A DNA stretch of 33,955 nt from Gammaproteobacteria bacterium (GCA_009937425.1 JAACFO010000033.1:1-33955); one strand, 5' to 3'. Shown: positions 23,801 through 32,569, counted from the stretch's first letter. Numbers and translations: made by a program. Notes: generated from the sequence alone by a model not told the origin.

Positions 23801-25735
23801 TCAGTTTATACGCGCCACTGTCACTGCCTCATCCTCTTGCGAGCCGTCGCGTCCCAGGCAATCGTCGACCTGCTCCCGATGCAGGGTCTCCTGGTCCTCG
23901 AGCTCGCCAACCAATCGATCGATCTTGACCCGGTGGCTGCTGATAACCTCCTCCGCACGCGCCTCGGCTTCCTGCAGCAGGCTGCGCACGGCATCGTCGA
24001 CTACCCTGGCGGATGCTTCGCTGTGCCTGCGGGGTTGCGCAATCTCACGTCCCAGAAACGGATGCTCCTCGCTATCGCGCAAATCCACCGGTCCCACCTC
24101 TGCCGACATGCCCCAGCGCGCGACCATGGCGCGCGCCAGCGCGGTTGCCTGACGAATGTCGTCATCGGCACCGGAGCTGACGCTCCCGAGTATCAAGCGC
24201 TCCGCTGTTCGCCCACCCAGGATGACTGCGAGACGATCACGCAGATAGCCTTCGGGTAAGGTATAGCGCTCCGCCACCGGCAGCTGCTGAGTACCACCGA
24301 GCGTCTGTCCTCTGGGAATAATGCTTACCTTGTAAAGCGGATCCGCTTCGGGCAGGAAGTGGGCAACCGCCGCGTGTCCCGACTCGTGAATCGCAAGACG
24401 ATGCCGTTCCTCGGGTTGGATAACCAGGCTGCGCTCGGTACCCATCAGCACACGATCGCGCATGGTGTCAAAGTCTTCCTTGCTTACCTTGCTGCGATTC
24501 TCACGCGCGGCGCGCATGGCAGCTTCGTTGACGAGGTTCTTGAGATCGGCGCCGGAAAAACCCGGCGTTCCCGCTGCCACCGTGTCGAGATCGACACCAT
24601 CTTCGAGGGGCACGTGAGCAGTGTGCAGAACAAGAATTGCCGCGCGCGCTTTTTTATCCGGCATATCCAGCACGATGTGACGGTCGAAGCGCCCGGGTCG
24701 TAGCAGCGCCGGATCGAGCACGTCAGGTCGATTGGTGGCAGCCAGCACGATGACGGCCTCGTGACCGGAAAAGCCATCCATCTCCGCCAGGATCTGATTC
24801 AAGGTCTGCTCGCGTTCGTCATGGCCGCCACCGAGGCCCGTGCCACGTATCCGTCCGACACTGTCGAGCTCGTCGATGAACAGGATACTTGGCGCATGCT
24901 CCCTGGCCTGTTTAAAAAGCTCGCGCACACGCGACGCACCGACGCCGACAAAGACCTCGATGAATTCGGACGCTGAAATAGAATAAAACGGTACACCGGC
25001 CTCGCCGGCGAGCGCCCTCGCGAGCAGTGTTTTGCCGGTGCCGGGCGGACCCATGAGCAGCACGCCGTGAGGCACTTCCGCTCCCAGGCGCTGGTAGCGG
25101 TCCGCGTGAGCGAAGTACTCCAGCAGCTCCGCGACCTCTCGCTTGGCGCTGTCCTGTCCGGCCACGTCGTCGAAGCCGACATTCGGGCGCTTGGCTTCAA
25201 CCGTCTCCCGCGGTTTGAGAAACTTGCCCAGATCGCCGCCCCGCCCCATACCGCCAATGAGGTTTCCGGAAAACCGGCGCATGAACCAAAAGTACAAGCC
25301 GATAAATATGAACCACGGCAACCACCCGAGCAACGCCCGCCCCCACCCGGTCTCCGAGGCAGGCGGCCCGGCGGTCACGGTCACACCATGCTCTTCGAGC
25401 AGCGGCAAGAGTGACTCATCTCCCAGCTCAGGGATACGGGTCTTGAAATAAGCGCTCTGCGTGCCCTCGGGACCGACAGGCTTGGAGCCGTGCAGTTGGA
25501 CTTCGACGAGGTCGCCGCGCATGACGACCTCGGTCACCTGGTTGTTTGCGACCAGAACCTTGAATTCACTGTAGGGCACGTCCAGTGTGGCTGATCGCTC
25601 GCCCACGCGGACAAACACCGACAGCAACATAGCAAACAGGACTATGGGCAGAAGAAATCTCTGCCATGTGGGGCGCTGCGGCGGCTGCGGCTCGCCATTG
25701 CCAGGGGATGAATTCGGTGGAGTTGGCTCTGACAT
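23801..25735 (-). CDS. ftsH: Accessory FtsH AAA+ zinc metalloprotease
   Basis: ATP-dependent inner-membrane protease, 644 residues. Seen: two membrane helices (about 26-42 and 132-150) flanking a periplasmic domain, Walker A GPPGTGKT (about 229), Walker B ILFIDELD, the SRH region [20 protein letters not shown], and the zinc site HESGH (about 450) with a downstream GADDDI ligand region. It is full length. The neighbourhood lacks the rlmE/ftsJ, folP and glmM genes that accompany housekeeping ftsH, so this is probably a second, stress-specific copy. A perfect FNR box stands 82-95 bases upstream of the ATG. There is no clear Shine-Dalgarno sequence. It would degrade membrane or regulatory proteins during low-oxygen arrest. 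Confidence 0.94.
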   Translation of the reverse strand: MSEPTPPNSSPGNGEPQPPQRPTWQRFLLPIVLFAMLLSVFVRVGERSATLDVPYSEFKVLVANNQVTEVVMRGDLVEVQLHGSKPVGPEGTQSAYFKTRIPELGDESLLPLLEEHGVTVTAGPPASETGWGRALLGWLPWFIFIGLYFWFMRRFSGNLIGGMGRGGDLGKFLKPRETVEAKRPNVGFDDVAGQDSAKREVAELLEYFAHADRYQRLGAEVPHGVLLMGPPGTGKTLLARALAGEAGVPFYSISASEFIEVFVGVGASRVRELFKQAREHAPSILFIDELDSVGRIRGTGLGGGHDEREQTLNQILAEMDGFSGHEAVIVLAATNRPDVLDPALLRPGRFDRHIVLDMPDKKARAAILVLHTAHVPLEDGVDLDTVAAGTPGFSGADLKNLVNEAAMRAARENRSKVSKEDFDTMRDRVLMGTERSLVIQPEERHRLAIHESGHAAVAHFLPEADPLYKVSIIPRGQTLGGTQQLPVAERYTLPEGYLRDRLAVILGGRTAERLILGSVSSGADDDIRQATALARAMVARWGMSAEVGPVDLRDSEEHPFLGREIAQPRRHSEASARVVDDAVRSLLQEAEARAEEVISSHRVKIDRLVGELEDQETLHREQVDDCLGRDGSQEDEAVTVARIN

Positions 25736-25816
25736 GGGGTGTCAATGCAAGGCTGGTCAACCACATTCGACGCAAGAACGCTCAATAAAAGACTACTGGA
25801 ACGCCGAGCGTTAGTA

Positions 25817-25830
25817 TTGATCCACATCAA
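25817..25830. promoter_or_regulatory. FNR-type box 6 (ftsH), perfect consensus
   Basis: TTGAT-CCAC-ATCAA is an exact match to the FNR consensus. It lies between ftsH and the gene ending at 25871. On the minus strand TTTATT (25784-25789) is a -10 candidate that puts the box near -46, slightly longer than ideal class II spacing. Confidence 0.8.
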
Positions 25831-25870
25831 GAAGCCTGGGCCGTTCCACACTTCACGCGGCGAGGGCTCG

Positions 25871-26764
25871 TTAAGTGATTAGAACACCAGGAAAATGTGC
25901 ACTGCATGCCATGACATGCGTGATGGCGGCATAATCGTATTCGTCTCCAGAGCAGTAACTTTCAAAAAACCTATTAAGCCGTTGTACGCGCTGAGGCATT
26001 GCGTCGACCGCTTGCAAACCCACTGAGACGCCGTAGTTGGAGAACGCAATCTTGGTGTCCGGCAAATAGGGTTCGCGGCAAAAGTATCCCTCTTCCCGCC
26101 ACATTCGATCGAGGATTGCGAGACAGCGTGGCTGCTGAATCCGTGCCCAGGGCTCTGCCGGGAAGAAGTGTGTCATCCACAACATCATGCCTATGCCGAG
26201 ATCCTGGGTAATCACCAGCTCCGGTGCGCTCCGCTCGACGAGTACCCGCATCTCGGCGATCTCGCGGAAAAGAGCGTCTTCGTCGAGAAGCCGATAGGAG
26301 ACATAGCCATCGAAAGCATCCAGGGCACCCAGCCCGAACCCGGGATACGGCCCGCTCAAGTCCTCCTTCATTTTCCAGACGACGCCGTGGCCCGGCATCA
26401 GGAAGGGATCATGAATCTGCTGTACGAGGTCGATGCCTTTTTGGCGGTAACGGGGATCGTGCTTTCCCAGCATGGCAAGCGCGTAAATCCACATGGCCAG
26501 ATAGTGGAAATATTGACCATCCCGGTCGGGCTCCTCACCGATACGGATGCCACGCGGGCGACCGAGCACCCGTTGCACCTCTGTTACGACCCATTCCGCT
26601 TCGGCAAAGTATTTGTCTTCATGCAACTCCCTGTACAGGGACACGAGCAGGATAACGCCAAACGCGTCGGTCCAGAGATAGCGCAATCCGTTGGGCCAGA
26701 TCCGTTGCTCGCGCATCCAGGCGAGCTTGGCCAGCACATAGTCGGTATCAGCACATGCCGCCAT
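25871..26764 (-). CDS. Hypothetical protein with alpha/alpha-barrel-like helical repeats
   Basis: A 297-residue protein I cannot place in a named family. Repeated helix pairs with aromatic and Gly motifs (RYLWTDAFGVILLVSLY, FHYLAMWIYALAML, FGLGALDAFDGYVSYRLL, DLGIGMMLWMTHFF, KIAFSNYGVSVGLQAVDAM) suggest an (alpha/alpha)6 toroid like glycoside hydrolases or glucan-processing proteins. No signal peptide is seen. It follows the methyltransferase-esterase fusion by nine bases with a GAG ahead of its ATG, so it is the second gene of that operon. A carbohydrate-related role is only a fold-level guess. Confidence 0.7.
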   Translation of the reverse strand: MAACADTDYVLAKLAWMREQRIWPNGLRYLWTDAFGVILLVSLYRELHEDKYFAEAEWVVTEVQRVLGRPRGIRIGEEPDRDGQYFHYLAMWIYALAMLGKHDPRYRQKGIDLVQQIHDPFLMPGHGVVWKMKEDLSGPYPGFGLGALDAFDGYVSYRLLDEDALFREIAEMRVLVERSAPELVITQDLGIGMMLWMTHFFPAEPWARIQQPRCLAILDRMWREEGYFCREPYLPDTKIAFSNYGVSVGLQAVDAMPQRVQRLNRFFESYCSGDEYDYAAITHVMACSAHFPGVLIT

Positions 26765-26773
26765 GAAATGAGC

Positions 26774-28777
26774 TCAAACGCCGAAAGGATAGGTGTCGGG
26801 CAATCCTTCCAACTCGAGGGTCTCGAGGGGCGCGACGGCAGATGTCTCGTCGAACCAGATGTATTCATCGAACTGGGCCGGCAGGATTGCCTGGAAATAG
26901 TGGCTGGCCAGCTCCGTCTCGGGCCGGTAGATAACGCCGATAGCGCGTTCGAGACGCGGCACGGACAGCGCTTCCCCGAGATCGACCGGCAGAGGATCAC
27001 GAAGACCGAGCATGAAGCTGTCTAAACCGGTCTCGTGGCACAGCTTTTCGTAACTCTTTTCCATGGCCGGGCGCACCGTCTTGATGTCCATGGGCTCATC
27101 CCAGTTCGAGGCGGCGGCCACTGTGCCGCTGTTGGTGCCGAATCCAATGGAATACACGTGCGCGCCGAAGTCTTTGCGGCAAAGTTGTCCGATATTGAAC
27201 TCCCCGCGCAATGACATTTCCGTCGCCGCCGCATCTCCAACATGAGAATTATGCGCCCAGACGATCGCCTTGCTTTCGGATCCATGGTGATCGAGCAGGT
27301 TCAACAATGTTTCGAACATGTGGCTGTCGCGTAAATTCCAGGAAGCGCGAGATCCGTAGTACATGATGCGATAATAACGCTCTGCATTCGTGACCAGGCG
27401 GGCGTTCTGCACTGCATCCAGGAATCGCTCACCATCTTGCGGAGTGTAGTCACTGCGTTTCTGAAGAAGGTCGATGAGCATATCGGCCACATCGTTCTCG
27501 CAGGTACGGTAACTCCCCGTGAGCGCTGCCTGGCCATAGGTTGCCGGATCTGCCTGCCAGGGCGTCAGACAGGCGTAGCGCTCGCGTGCGATGCGCGCGG
27601 CATCCGGGTCCACATCATCGAGATAGTTGAGGATGGCACGGATGGACGTATAGAGACTGTAGAGATCCAGGCCGTGAAACGCCACGCGACGTTCAGGCGT
27701 CGCATGAGTATTGTGCGCGCGCAGCCAGTCGACGAACTCCTGTACCTCCTTGTTGCGCCACATCCACACCGGAAAGCGGGCGAAAGCCTCCCATTCGGAG
27801 GCGGGATACTCGAAATGCCGCACATAGTGATCGACCCGCGCGGCGTCCGGCCAGTCGCCTTCGATGGCTACGAAAGAGAAGCTCTTCCTGGTAATGAGCT
27901 CGCGCGAGATCCGCGCGCGCATGCGATAGAATTCCGAGCTTCCATGAGTTGCTTCACCAAGCAACACCACCCGCGCATCCCCGATCCGCTCGAGTAATGG
28001 CGCCAGATCGACCGCATCGATACTGTCGAAGGATTCACAGGAGGCAGCCAGCGCCCTTGCCAGGGCCCTGTCGCTCGTCTCGGGCCGCTCCATGACCCGC
28101 TGCGACGGCTGCACTTCGGCGGGCCCCGGGGCCCACCCCTCCTCTCCTATCAGAGGCACGAAGCGCACATCGGCGATGTCTTCGGTCTTGAATTTCTCCT
28201 CGGACAAACGCGTCACGCGCACCAGTTCCTGGATACGCGGATCCGACCCGACCGGGATCACCAGACGCCCACCGACCGTCAGTTGCTCCTTCAGAGAATC
28301 CGGGATATCCGGTCCGCCCGCCGCGACAATAATGGCATCATAGGGGGCGTGCTCTTTCCAACCGAGAGTGCCGTCGCCATGCAAAACGTGCACGTTGGCA
28401 TAACCCAGATCGGCCAGCACCGATGCAGCCTTCTCCGCGAGCTGGCCAATGCGCTCGACGGTATACACTTCACCGGCAATTTCACTGAGCACGGCCGCCG
28501 CATAGCCTGAACCGGCGCCGATTTCCAGGACCTTCTCACCGCCCTCCAGGGCGAGCGCCTCGACCATGAAGGCCACGATGTAGGGTTGGGAGATCGTCTG
28601 CCCTTCGGCGATGGGCAATGGCGTATCCTGATAGGCGAATTCGCGAAGCTTTCCAGGCAGAAACGCTTCGCGCGGAACACTCCCCATCGCCTCGAGTACC
28701 GCGGCTGAACGTACACCGCGCGCGGCAATATTATTTGCCACCATATCCCGGCGCGACTCTGAAGCATCCATCGGCAC
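26774..28777 (-). CDS. Protein-L-isoaspartate methyltransferase fused to an erythromycin-esterase-like domain
   Basis: About 667 residues from a GTG at 28777, chosen because GGAGGA stands exactly seven bases upstream; ATGs at 28810 and 28771 have no such site. Residues 1-210 are a PCMT: RRDMVANNIAARGV, TISQPYIVAFM, and the SAM loop EIGAGSGYAAAVL. It repairs isoaspartyl damage in ageing proteins. From about residue 235 comes an erythromycin-esterase/EreA-like domain: VVLLGEATHGSSEFYRMR, FVAIEGDWPDA and AIVWAHNSHVGD carry its conserved Glu and His residues. The natural substrate of such EreA-like domains is unknown; drug resistance should not be assumed. It is divergent from a USP with FNR-type box 7 between them. 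Confidence 0.9.
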   Translation of the reverse strand: MPMDASESRRDMVANNIAARGVRSAAVLEAMGSVPREAFLPGKLREFAYQDTPLPIAEGQTISQPYIVAFMVEALALEGGEKVLEIGAGSGYAAAVLSEIAGEVYTVERIGQLAEKAASVLADLGYANVHVLHGDGTLGWKEHAPYDAIIVAAGGPDIPDSLKEQLTVGGRLVIPVGSDPRIQELVRVTRLSEEKFKTEDIADVRFVPLIGEEGWAPGPAEVQPSQRVMERPETSDRALARALAASCESFDSIDAVDLAPLLERIGDARVVLLGEATHGSSEFYRMRARISRELITRKSFSFVAIEGDWPDAARVDHYVRHFEYPASEWEAFARFPVWMWRNKEVQEFVDWLRAHNTHATPERRVAFHGLDLYSLYTSIRAILNYLDDVDPDAARIARERYACLTPWQADPATYGQAALTGSYRTCENDVADMLIDLLQKRSDYTPQDGERFLDAVQNARLVTNAERYYRIMYYGSRASWNLRDSHMFETLLNLLDHHGSESKAIVWAHNSHVGDAAATEMSLRGEFNIGQLCRKDFGAHVYSIGFGTNSGTVAAASNWDEPMDIKTVRPAMEKSYEKLCHETGLDSFMLGLRDPLPVDLGEALSVPRLERAIGVIYRPETELASHYFQAILPAQFDEYIWFDETSAVAPLETLELEGLPDTYPFGV

Positions 28778-28863
28778 CGTGATTTCCTCCGGACTCACAA
28801 TGTCGAACATCAGGGACAAAACACCCGCTGTTTGGAGGGTACCAGCGGCGGTCTTTGGCGAAG

Positions 28864-28877
28864 ATGACCTACGTCAA
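28864..28877. promoter_or_regulatory. FNR-type box 7 (divergent promoter of the fusion gene and USP)
   Basis: ATGAC-CTAC-GTCAA, core TGACCTACGTCA. On the plus strand CATACT (28901-28906) and on the minus strand TACCCT (28836-28841) are -10 candidates; each puts the box centre (28870.5) close to -41.5, so one site could activate both genes. Confidence 0.7.
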
Positions 28878-28983
28878 GACGCAATGTGGCCACCTACCTG
28901 CATACTTATAGGGGCGGTGAGTTCTAAGGGTTTTGGTTGATGCCGGAGCAGTGCAGCCAACATTGGATTCAGAGGAGAAGCCC

Positions 28984-29505
28984 GTGTTCAAGAAGATTCT
29001 TTGTCCAACTGATGGATCCGACCACGCCAACAAAGCATTGAGTCTAGCCGTTGACTTGGCGGGAAAATATGATGCGCGTCTAGTGCTGATTCACGTGCTG
29101 CTTCGCAATGTGGACCCACGCGAACTGAAGAGATTCGCCGAAATCGAAGGACTGACCAAAACCGTAGCGAGTGAAGTAGACCGCCTGATGGCAGTCGATA
29201 GCCGCGTGGAGATAGTACGACTTCGTGACATGCAGACCATTTCCACGGGAGTCCTGGTCGACATCGGTGAACACATGCTCGGGATCGCGAAGCTCGAGGC
29301 TGAAAACGGTGGGGTTCGCGACGTGAGCGTCACAGTGTTGGATGGCGACCCCGCGGAGCGCATTCTGGAACATGCGGAGCGCGAGAACGCGGACTGTATC
29401 GTAATGGGTAGCCGCGGTCTGAGCGATGTAAAGGGGTTGGTTCTTGGTAGTGTCTCTCACAAAGTGAGTAACCGGGCAACCTGCACGTGTATTACCGTGA
29501 AGTAG
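28984..29505 (+). CDS. Universal stress protein (UspA family)
   Basis: A 173-residue USP from GTG 28984, with AGGAG six bases before it; longer starts at 28933 lack support. Seen: FKKILCPTDGSDHANKAL at the start, and the ATP motif GSRGLSDVKGLVLGS with exact G-x2-G-x9-G-S spacing near residues 145-160, then KVSNRATCTCITV. The middle is about 25 residues longer than in the USP at 6408. It is ATP-binding by motif. It is under the shared FNR-type box 7, opposite the isoaspartyl methyltransferase fusion. The two USPs in one island belong to different subtypes. Confidence 0.92.
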   Translation: MFKKILCPTDGSDHANKALSLAVDLAGKYDARLVLIHVLLRNVDPRELKRFAEIEGLTKTVASEVDRLMAVDSRVEIVRLRDMQTISTGVLVDIGEHMLGIAKLEAENGGVRDVSVTVLDGDPAERILEHAERENADCIVMGSRGLSDVKGLVLGSVSHKVSNRATCTCITVK

Positions 29506-29527
29506 TGATAATGATTTGTAAAATGCC

Positions 29528-29773
29528 ATGATGAGTCGCGTAAAGCGTGGAATTTTCCAGCCGCACTTCTCGTCGAAAACCGAGTCGAGCAGTGCCCTTC
29601 GGCTGATGAAATGGCTGGTGTTGATCGCACTGCTGGTACTGATCTTGTTGGCGCTGTTTCTGCCTGATCGTGGCCTTGCCGCTCACGACGGCCGTCGACT
29701 CCAATACGAAGAGCTGTCTACTGCCGGCCCGTCGTGGTCCGGGTCTATTCCCCGATTGTCCAGTTTACGATAA
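29528..29773 (+). CDS. Possible small single-span membrane protein
   Basis: An 81-residue open frame with a basic N-terminus, one strongly hydrophobic helix (about residues 29-45, rich in Leu) and a polar tail. It begins 22 bases after the USP stop on the same strand. There is no clear Shine-Dalgarno sequence and no family is recognised, so it may be a real small membrane protein of the USP operon or a chance frame. Confidence 0.4.
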   Translation: MMSRVKRGIFQPHFSSKTESSSALRLMKWLVLIALLVLILLALFLPDRGLAAHDGRRLQYEELSTAGPSWSGSIPRLSSLR

Positions 29774-29855
29774 CGAGGCGGGTTATCTGTAGGGTCGAAC
29801 CAGGCGAATCGTTACTTGCACTGTGACGATGGCTTACTCACAGCGAGAGGCGTCC

Positions 29856-30083
29856 ATGAATGCCGTAGAGATGGAAATTGCACAGGCGTTACGTAAGGAA
29901 CTCGGGAGAGATGTGCACGCGACTGATTCGCTCGGTTCCCTCGGAATGGATTCATTGCGTATGGCTCAGCTTGCAACAGAACTGGAACAGCGGTTCGGAA
30001 TCCGTGTTGACGAGGAACTGCTGGATGTGGAGACGGTGGAAGAATTGACGGAGTATGTACGTTCCAGGTGCACGAGCCCGTGA
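29856..30083 (+). CDS. Free-standing acyl carrier protein
   Basis: A 75-residue carrier protein from ATG 29856, with GAGAGG five bases upstream; an upstream in-frame start at 29823 is not supported. The phosphopantetheine attachment motif LGMDSLRMAQL has its Ser at about residue 37, followed by the acidic second helix and a VETVEELTEYV helix typical of the ACP fold. No fatty-acid synthesis, polyketide or phosphopantetheinyl-transferase gene is adjacent, so it is an orphan ACP. Possible partners are the acyl-CoA synthetase at 14236 or enzymes outside the window. Confidence 0.85.
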   Translation: MNAVEMEIAQALRKELGRDVHATDSLGSLGMDSLRMAQLATELEQRFGIRVDEELLDVETVEELTEYVRSRCTSP

Positions 30084-30160
30084 AATGCAGGATTAGTCGC
30101 AATTCTCCCCCCTGGCGCTAAAATTGGGTCTGGCGGAATTCGAGTCCTCAGGGAGTATTG

Positions 30161-30622
30161 GTGGTGTTAATTAGAACAGCGGTCGTAGTGGTCTGTGTTT
30201 TGCTTTTTTCACCTATCAGCCTTACTGCAGGCGAACCGGTGACAAGGCAATTCGGGAAAGAAATAACTGTGTACAAATCGCCGAGTTGCAGTTGCTGCGC
30301 CGGGTGGGCCCAATATTTGCGCCAAAATGGCTTCAGGGTGGCGGTTGTGGAGCAGTATGACCTGAGCGAAATCAAGGCTCAGCACGCCGTTCGGCCCGAA
30401 CTGCAGTCATGTCACACCGCAATCGTCGATGGTTATGCCATTGAGGGCCACGTGCCCGCAGATGACATCTGGCGGCTGCTCGCGGAGAAGCCCGATGCAT
30501 CGGGTCTGGCCGCCCCGGGGATGCCGACCATGTCGCCTGGCATGAGTAGTATTCAGCCTAAGGGCTACGACGTGCTTCTGTTCGGGCCGGACTCGCGGTC
30601 GTCAGTGTATTCCAGATATTGA
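30161..30622 (+). CDS. DUF411 periplasmic metal-binding-like protein
   Basis: A 153-residue protein from GTG 30161, with GGGAG five bases before it. A signal peptide covers about residues 1-23. The DUF411 core is visible: ITVYKSPSCSCCAGWAQYLRQNGF with a CSCC cluster, then VRPELQSCHTAIVDGYAIEGHVPADDI. DUF411 proteins often accompany copper or other metal-resistance genes. None is seen here, and the protein carries a Met/Ser/Pro-rich tail (about 118-135) that might bind metal. It is alone on the plus strand after the ACP. Confidence 0.85.
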   Translation: MVLIRTAVVVVCVLLFSPISLTAGEPVTRQFGKEITVYKSPSCSCCAGWAQYLRQNGFRVAVVEQYDLSEIKAQHAVRPELQSCHTAIVDGYAIEGHVPADDIWRLLAEKPDASGLAAPGMPTMSPGMSSIQPKGYDVLLFGPDSRSSVYSRY

Positions 30623-30635
30623 CTGCTGAATCTAT

Positions 30636-30953
30636 TCAGCCGGCCGATTCATCTCCCTCGGATAGGCCAACCACGTTGTAAGAAACAACTGGGCTGCTGA
30701 TGCCCTTGAGCTGCAACTCCTCGACGGGTATCGCCTGAACATATTCTTCGACCTCTGACAGTGCTCGACTACTGATCAGAATCTGTCCATCGGAGGCGTG
30801 GTCACACAGGCGGGCAGCAAGGTTGACCACGTTCCCGTTAGCCGTGTAGTCGTAACGACCTTCGAAACCGACGACACCCATTGTGGCAAACCCGCTCGCA
30901 ATTCCTATTCCAAAGCCCAATTCGTATCCGAGTTTCGACCATTCAAGGACCCT
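30636..30953 (-). pseudogene. C-terminal remnant of a class III adenylate/guanylate cyclase
   Basis: About 105 codons encode the second half of a nucleotide cyclase domain: LGFGIGIASGFATMGVVGF, then RYDYTANGNVVNLAARLCDHASDGQILIS, with the Asp/Asn/Arg of the substrate- and transition-state-binding strand. The first half with the metal-binding aspartates is missing, and the frame upstream is only antisense shadow of the methyltransferase gene. The remnant begins within about ten bases of that gene's stop. This looks like a deletion that joined the two genes. It cannot be an active cyclase alone. Confidence 0.72.
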
Positions 30954-31767
30954 GGATACGCCGGTACGTGCAGCGCACAGCATCCCAGGGGCGAAAGCCA
31001 ATGCAATGCTCGGGGAGCGATTCGTGGATGCCGACGACCAGCGCCGCGGCCTCGTGCATCCGTGCATGCAGATGGCCGAGGATCTTTCGTTGCAGGGATT
31101 CCACGAAGTAGGTGAAGACGAGGTTGCGGCAGAGAACCAGATCGAAGGGCCCCGCCGGGAGTGTGTGACGGACGTCTCCATGAGTGAAGCAGACGCCATT
31201 GCGAAACTGCCGCCGCAGGCAATAAACGCTGTCCGACGGCTCGAATGCGCTGCGCCGCCAGGCCTCGGGCAGATCCTCGAGACTGCCCGCCTGGTAGCAT
31301 CCCCGGCGGGCGCGTTCGAGCATCTTAGGGTGTGAATCGATGGCCGAGACCCGCAATTCCAGGGCCGTGTGCACACGGGCAAGCTGAAACTCCCACAGAA
31401 GCTTGAGGGAATACGCCTCTTCTCCCGACGCACAACCGACACTGAGGCAACTCAGCTCGCTGGCCCCGCGCTCGATCGCCGCACGCGCGAGCACGGGTAA
31501 CACGGCATTTTGCAGACTTTCGAAGACGTTCCGATCGCGGTAGAAGCGCGAGATCGTGATGCGGCACGCGCTATCCAGCACGTGCCACTCGGCGGTATTC
31601 TGCTCGAGGTAGGCCCGATAGGCGGCCACATCCGGTAGCCCGAGCTCGCACAGTCGCCGACCAATGCGCCGACAAACCTGCCGCCGTACCTTTCGAAAGC
31701 CGGGCCAGCGCATATCGCGCTGCGGCAGCGCCCACTGCAGGAAGGCCACACACTCGGTATTCTTCAT
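30943..31767 (-). CDS. CheR-type protein methyltransferase
   Basis: A 274-residue SAM-dependent methyltransferase like CheR, which methylates glutamates of chemoreceptors. The ATG at 31767 has AAGG six bases upstream. Seen: an N-terminal helical domain (about 1-70), RITISRFYRDRNVFESLQ, the SAM motif LSVGCASGEEAYSLKLL (about 103-119), and FDLVLCRNLVFTYF (about 212). No chemotaxis gene is nearby, so the substrate may be a lone receptor or another protein. The last residues (IQGP) run into a cyclase remnant, so the native C-terminus may have been altered. It lies 61 bases downstream of the phosphoribosyltransferase gene. Confidence 0.85.
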   Translation of the reverse strand: MKNTECVAFLQWALPQRDMRWPGFRKVRRQVCRRIGRRLCELGLPDVAAYRAYLEQNTAEWHVLDSACRITISRFYRDRNVFESLQNAVLPVLARAAIERGASELSCLSVGCASGEEAYSLKLLWEFQLARVHTALELRVSAIDSHPKMLERARRGCYQAGSLEDLPEAWRRSAFEPSDSVYCLRRQFRNGVCFTHGDVRHTLPAGPFDLVLCRNLVFTYFVESLQRKILGHLHARMHEAAALVVGIHESLPEHCIGFRPWDAVRCTYRRIQGP

Positions 31768-31828
31768 GGAAGGCCTTACCCGCGCGCAAGCCTTTGGTCC
31801 GAGCTCGAGACGAACGGTGCGTGCGCCG

Positions 31829-32521
31829 CTACTGTGCTTTTTGACATGCTCGTAGCGCTTGCGCCGCTTCCTCCTCACCAACGTCCGACCAGTGCTCGTA
31901 GGCGTCCGCGACCGCGAAGCTCCAGCCGGTGCGCACATTGGCACAATAGACGGCCTCAACGGGCGCGGCAAAACTTGCTACGGCATCGGCGTGGCCAGTC
32001 GGTACGGCGATGGCGATGGACGCCGCACCCTGCTGCGCCAGTGCTTCGACCGCCACGCGCATCGTGAATCCCGAGGCGAGACCATCGTCTACTACGATCA
32101 GGGTACGGCCGACGACATCCAGGGGCGGTAGGCCACGACGCATGCGGGCAACGCGGCGCTGGATTTTCTGGCGCGTTTGCTCGATGTCTTCCGCGATCTG
32201 CCTTTCGTTGAGGCTCGTGCGGGCGAGCAGCGCATCGTTCAAGCGCAGCGTACCATCGAAGGCTAACGCGCCGTAGCCCGCCTCGGTATTCCAGGGAAAG
32301 GTGATCTTGCTGACAACGACGACATCAACCGGGCGCTTCAGGCACTCGCCGACAACCACTGCCACCGGCACCCCGCCGGCGGGAATCGCCATTACCAGCG
32401 CATTGCTGTGGCGGTATTCGCTCAGAATCTCTGAGAGCAGCCTGCCAGCATGACTGCGGTCCCGGAAAACACGAACGCGCTCACGCAAGTCGGGGAGATC
32501 GATCAGGCGCGTCACCGGCAT
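31829..32521 (-). CDS. Phosphoribosyltransferase-domain protein
   Basis: A 230-residue type I phosphoribosyltransferase-fold protein. The PRPP-binding motif TLIVVDDGLASGFTM lies near 140-155, and the flexible loop region IPAGGVPVAVVVGECL near 45-60. The conserved PWNTEAGYGAL segment marks the subgroup often found with USPs, dienelactone hydrolases or erythromycin-esterase proteins. Its substrate is not established. In M. tuberculosis, Rv0571c and Rv2030c of the DosR regulon carry this domain type. A terminator-like hairpin separates it from the hibernation-factor gene 56 bases upstream; expression would need read-through or its own promoter. Confidence 0.88.
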   Translation of the reverse strand: MPVTRLIDLPDLRERVRVFRDRSHAGRLLSEILSEYRHSNALVMAIPAGGVPVAVVVGECLKRPVDVVVVSKITFPWNTEAGYGALAFDGTLRLNDALLARTSLNERQIAEDIEQTRQKIQRRVARMRRGLPPLDVVGRTLIVVDDGLASGFTMRVAVEALAQQGAASIAIAVPTGHADAVASFAAPVEAVYCANVRTGWSFAVADAYEHWSDVGEEEAAQALRACQKAQ

Positions 32522-32539
32522 AGGTATTAAGTGGATCTC

Positions 32540-32549
32540 ACTGTACAGT
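32540..32549. promoter_or_regulatory. Perfect 10-bp palindrome before the phosphoribosyltransferase gene
   Basis: ACTGTACAGT, 19-28 bases ahead of the ATG at 32521 on the minus strand. It shares the CTGT/ACAG arms of LexA sites but lacks the required spacer, so LexA binding is unlikely. It could be an operator for this gene. Confidence 0.3.
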
Positions 32550-32569
32550 AAAAACGCGGGCTAGCCGCG
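32550..32569 (-). terminator. Rho-independent terminator after the hibernation-factor gene
   Basis: Read on the minus strand, CGCGG-CTAGC-CCGCG is followed by five T residues (32554-32550). The stem is short but all GC. It starts nine bases after the stop codon of the gene ending at 32578. Confidence 0.65.

Noticed and set aside
26774-28777. Antibiotic-resistance (erythromycin esterase) gene.
   Set aside because: The domain is part of a fusion with a repair methyltransferase in a stress locus; the family name does not establish macrolide hydrolysis.
30625-30640. GCTGAAT/ATTCAGC hairpin between DUF411 and the cyclase remnant as a terminator.
   Set aside because: The stem is short with a two-base loop and no T-run follows.
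32540-32549. LexA (SOS) box.
   Set aside because: CTGT and ACAG arms are contiguous instead of being separated by eight bases.
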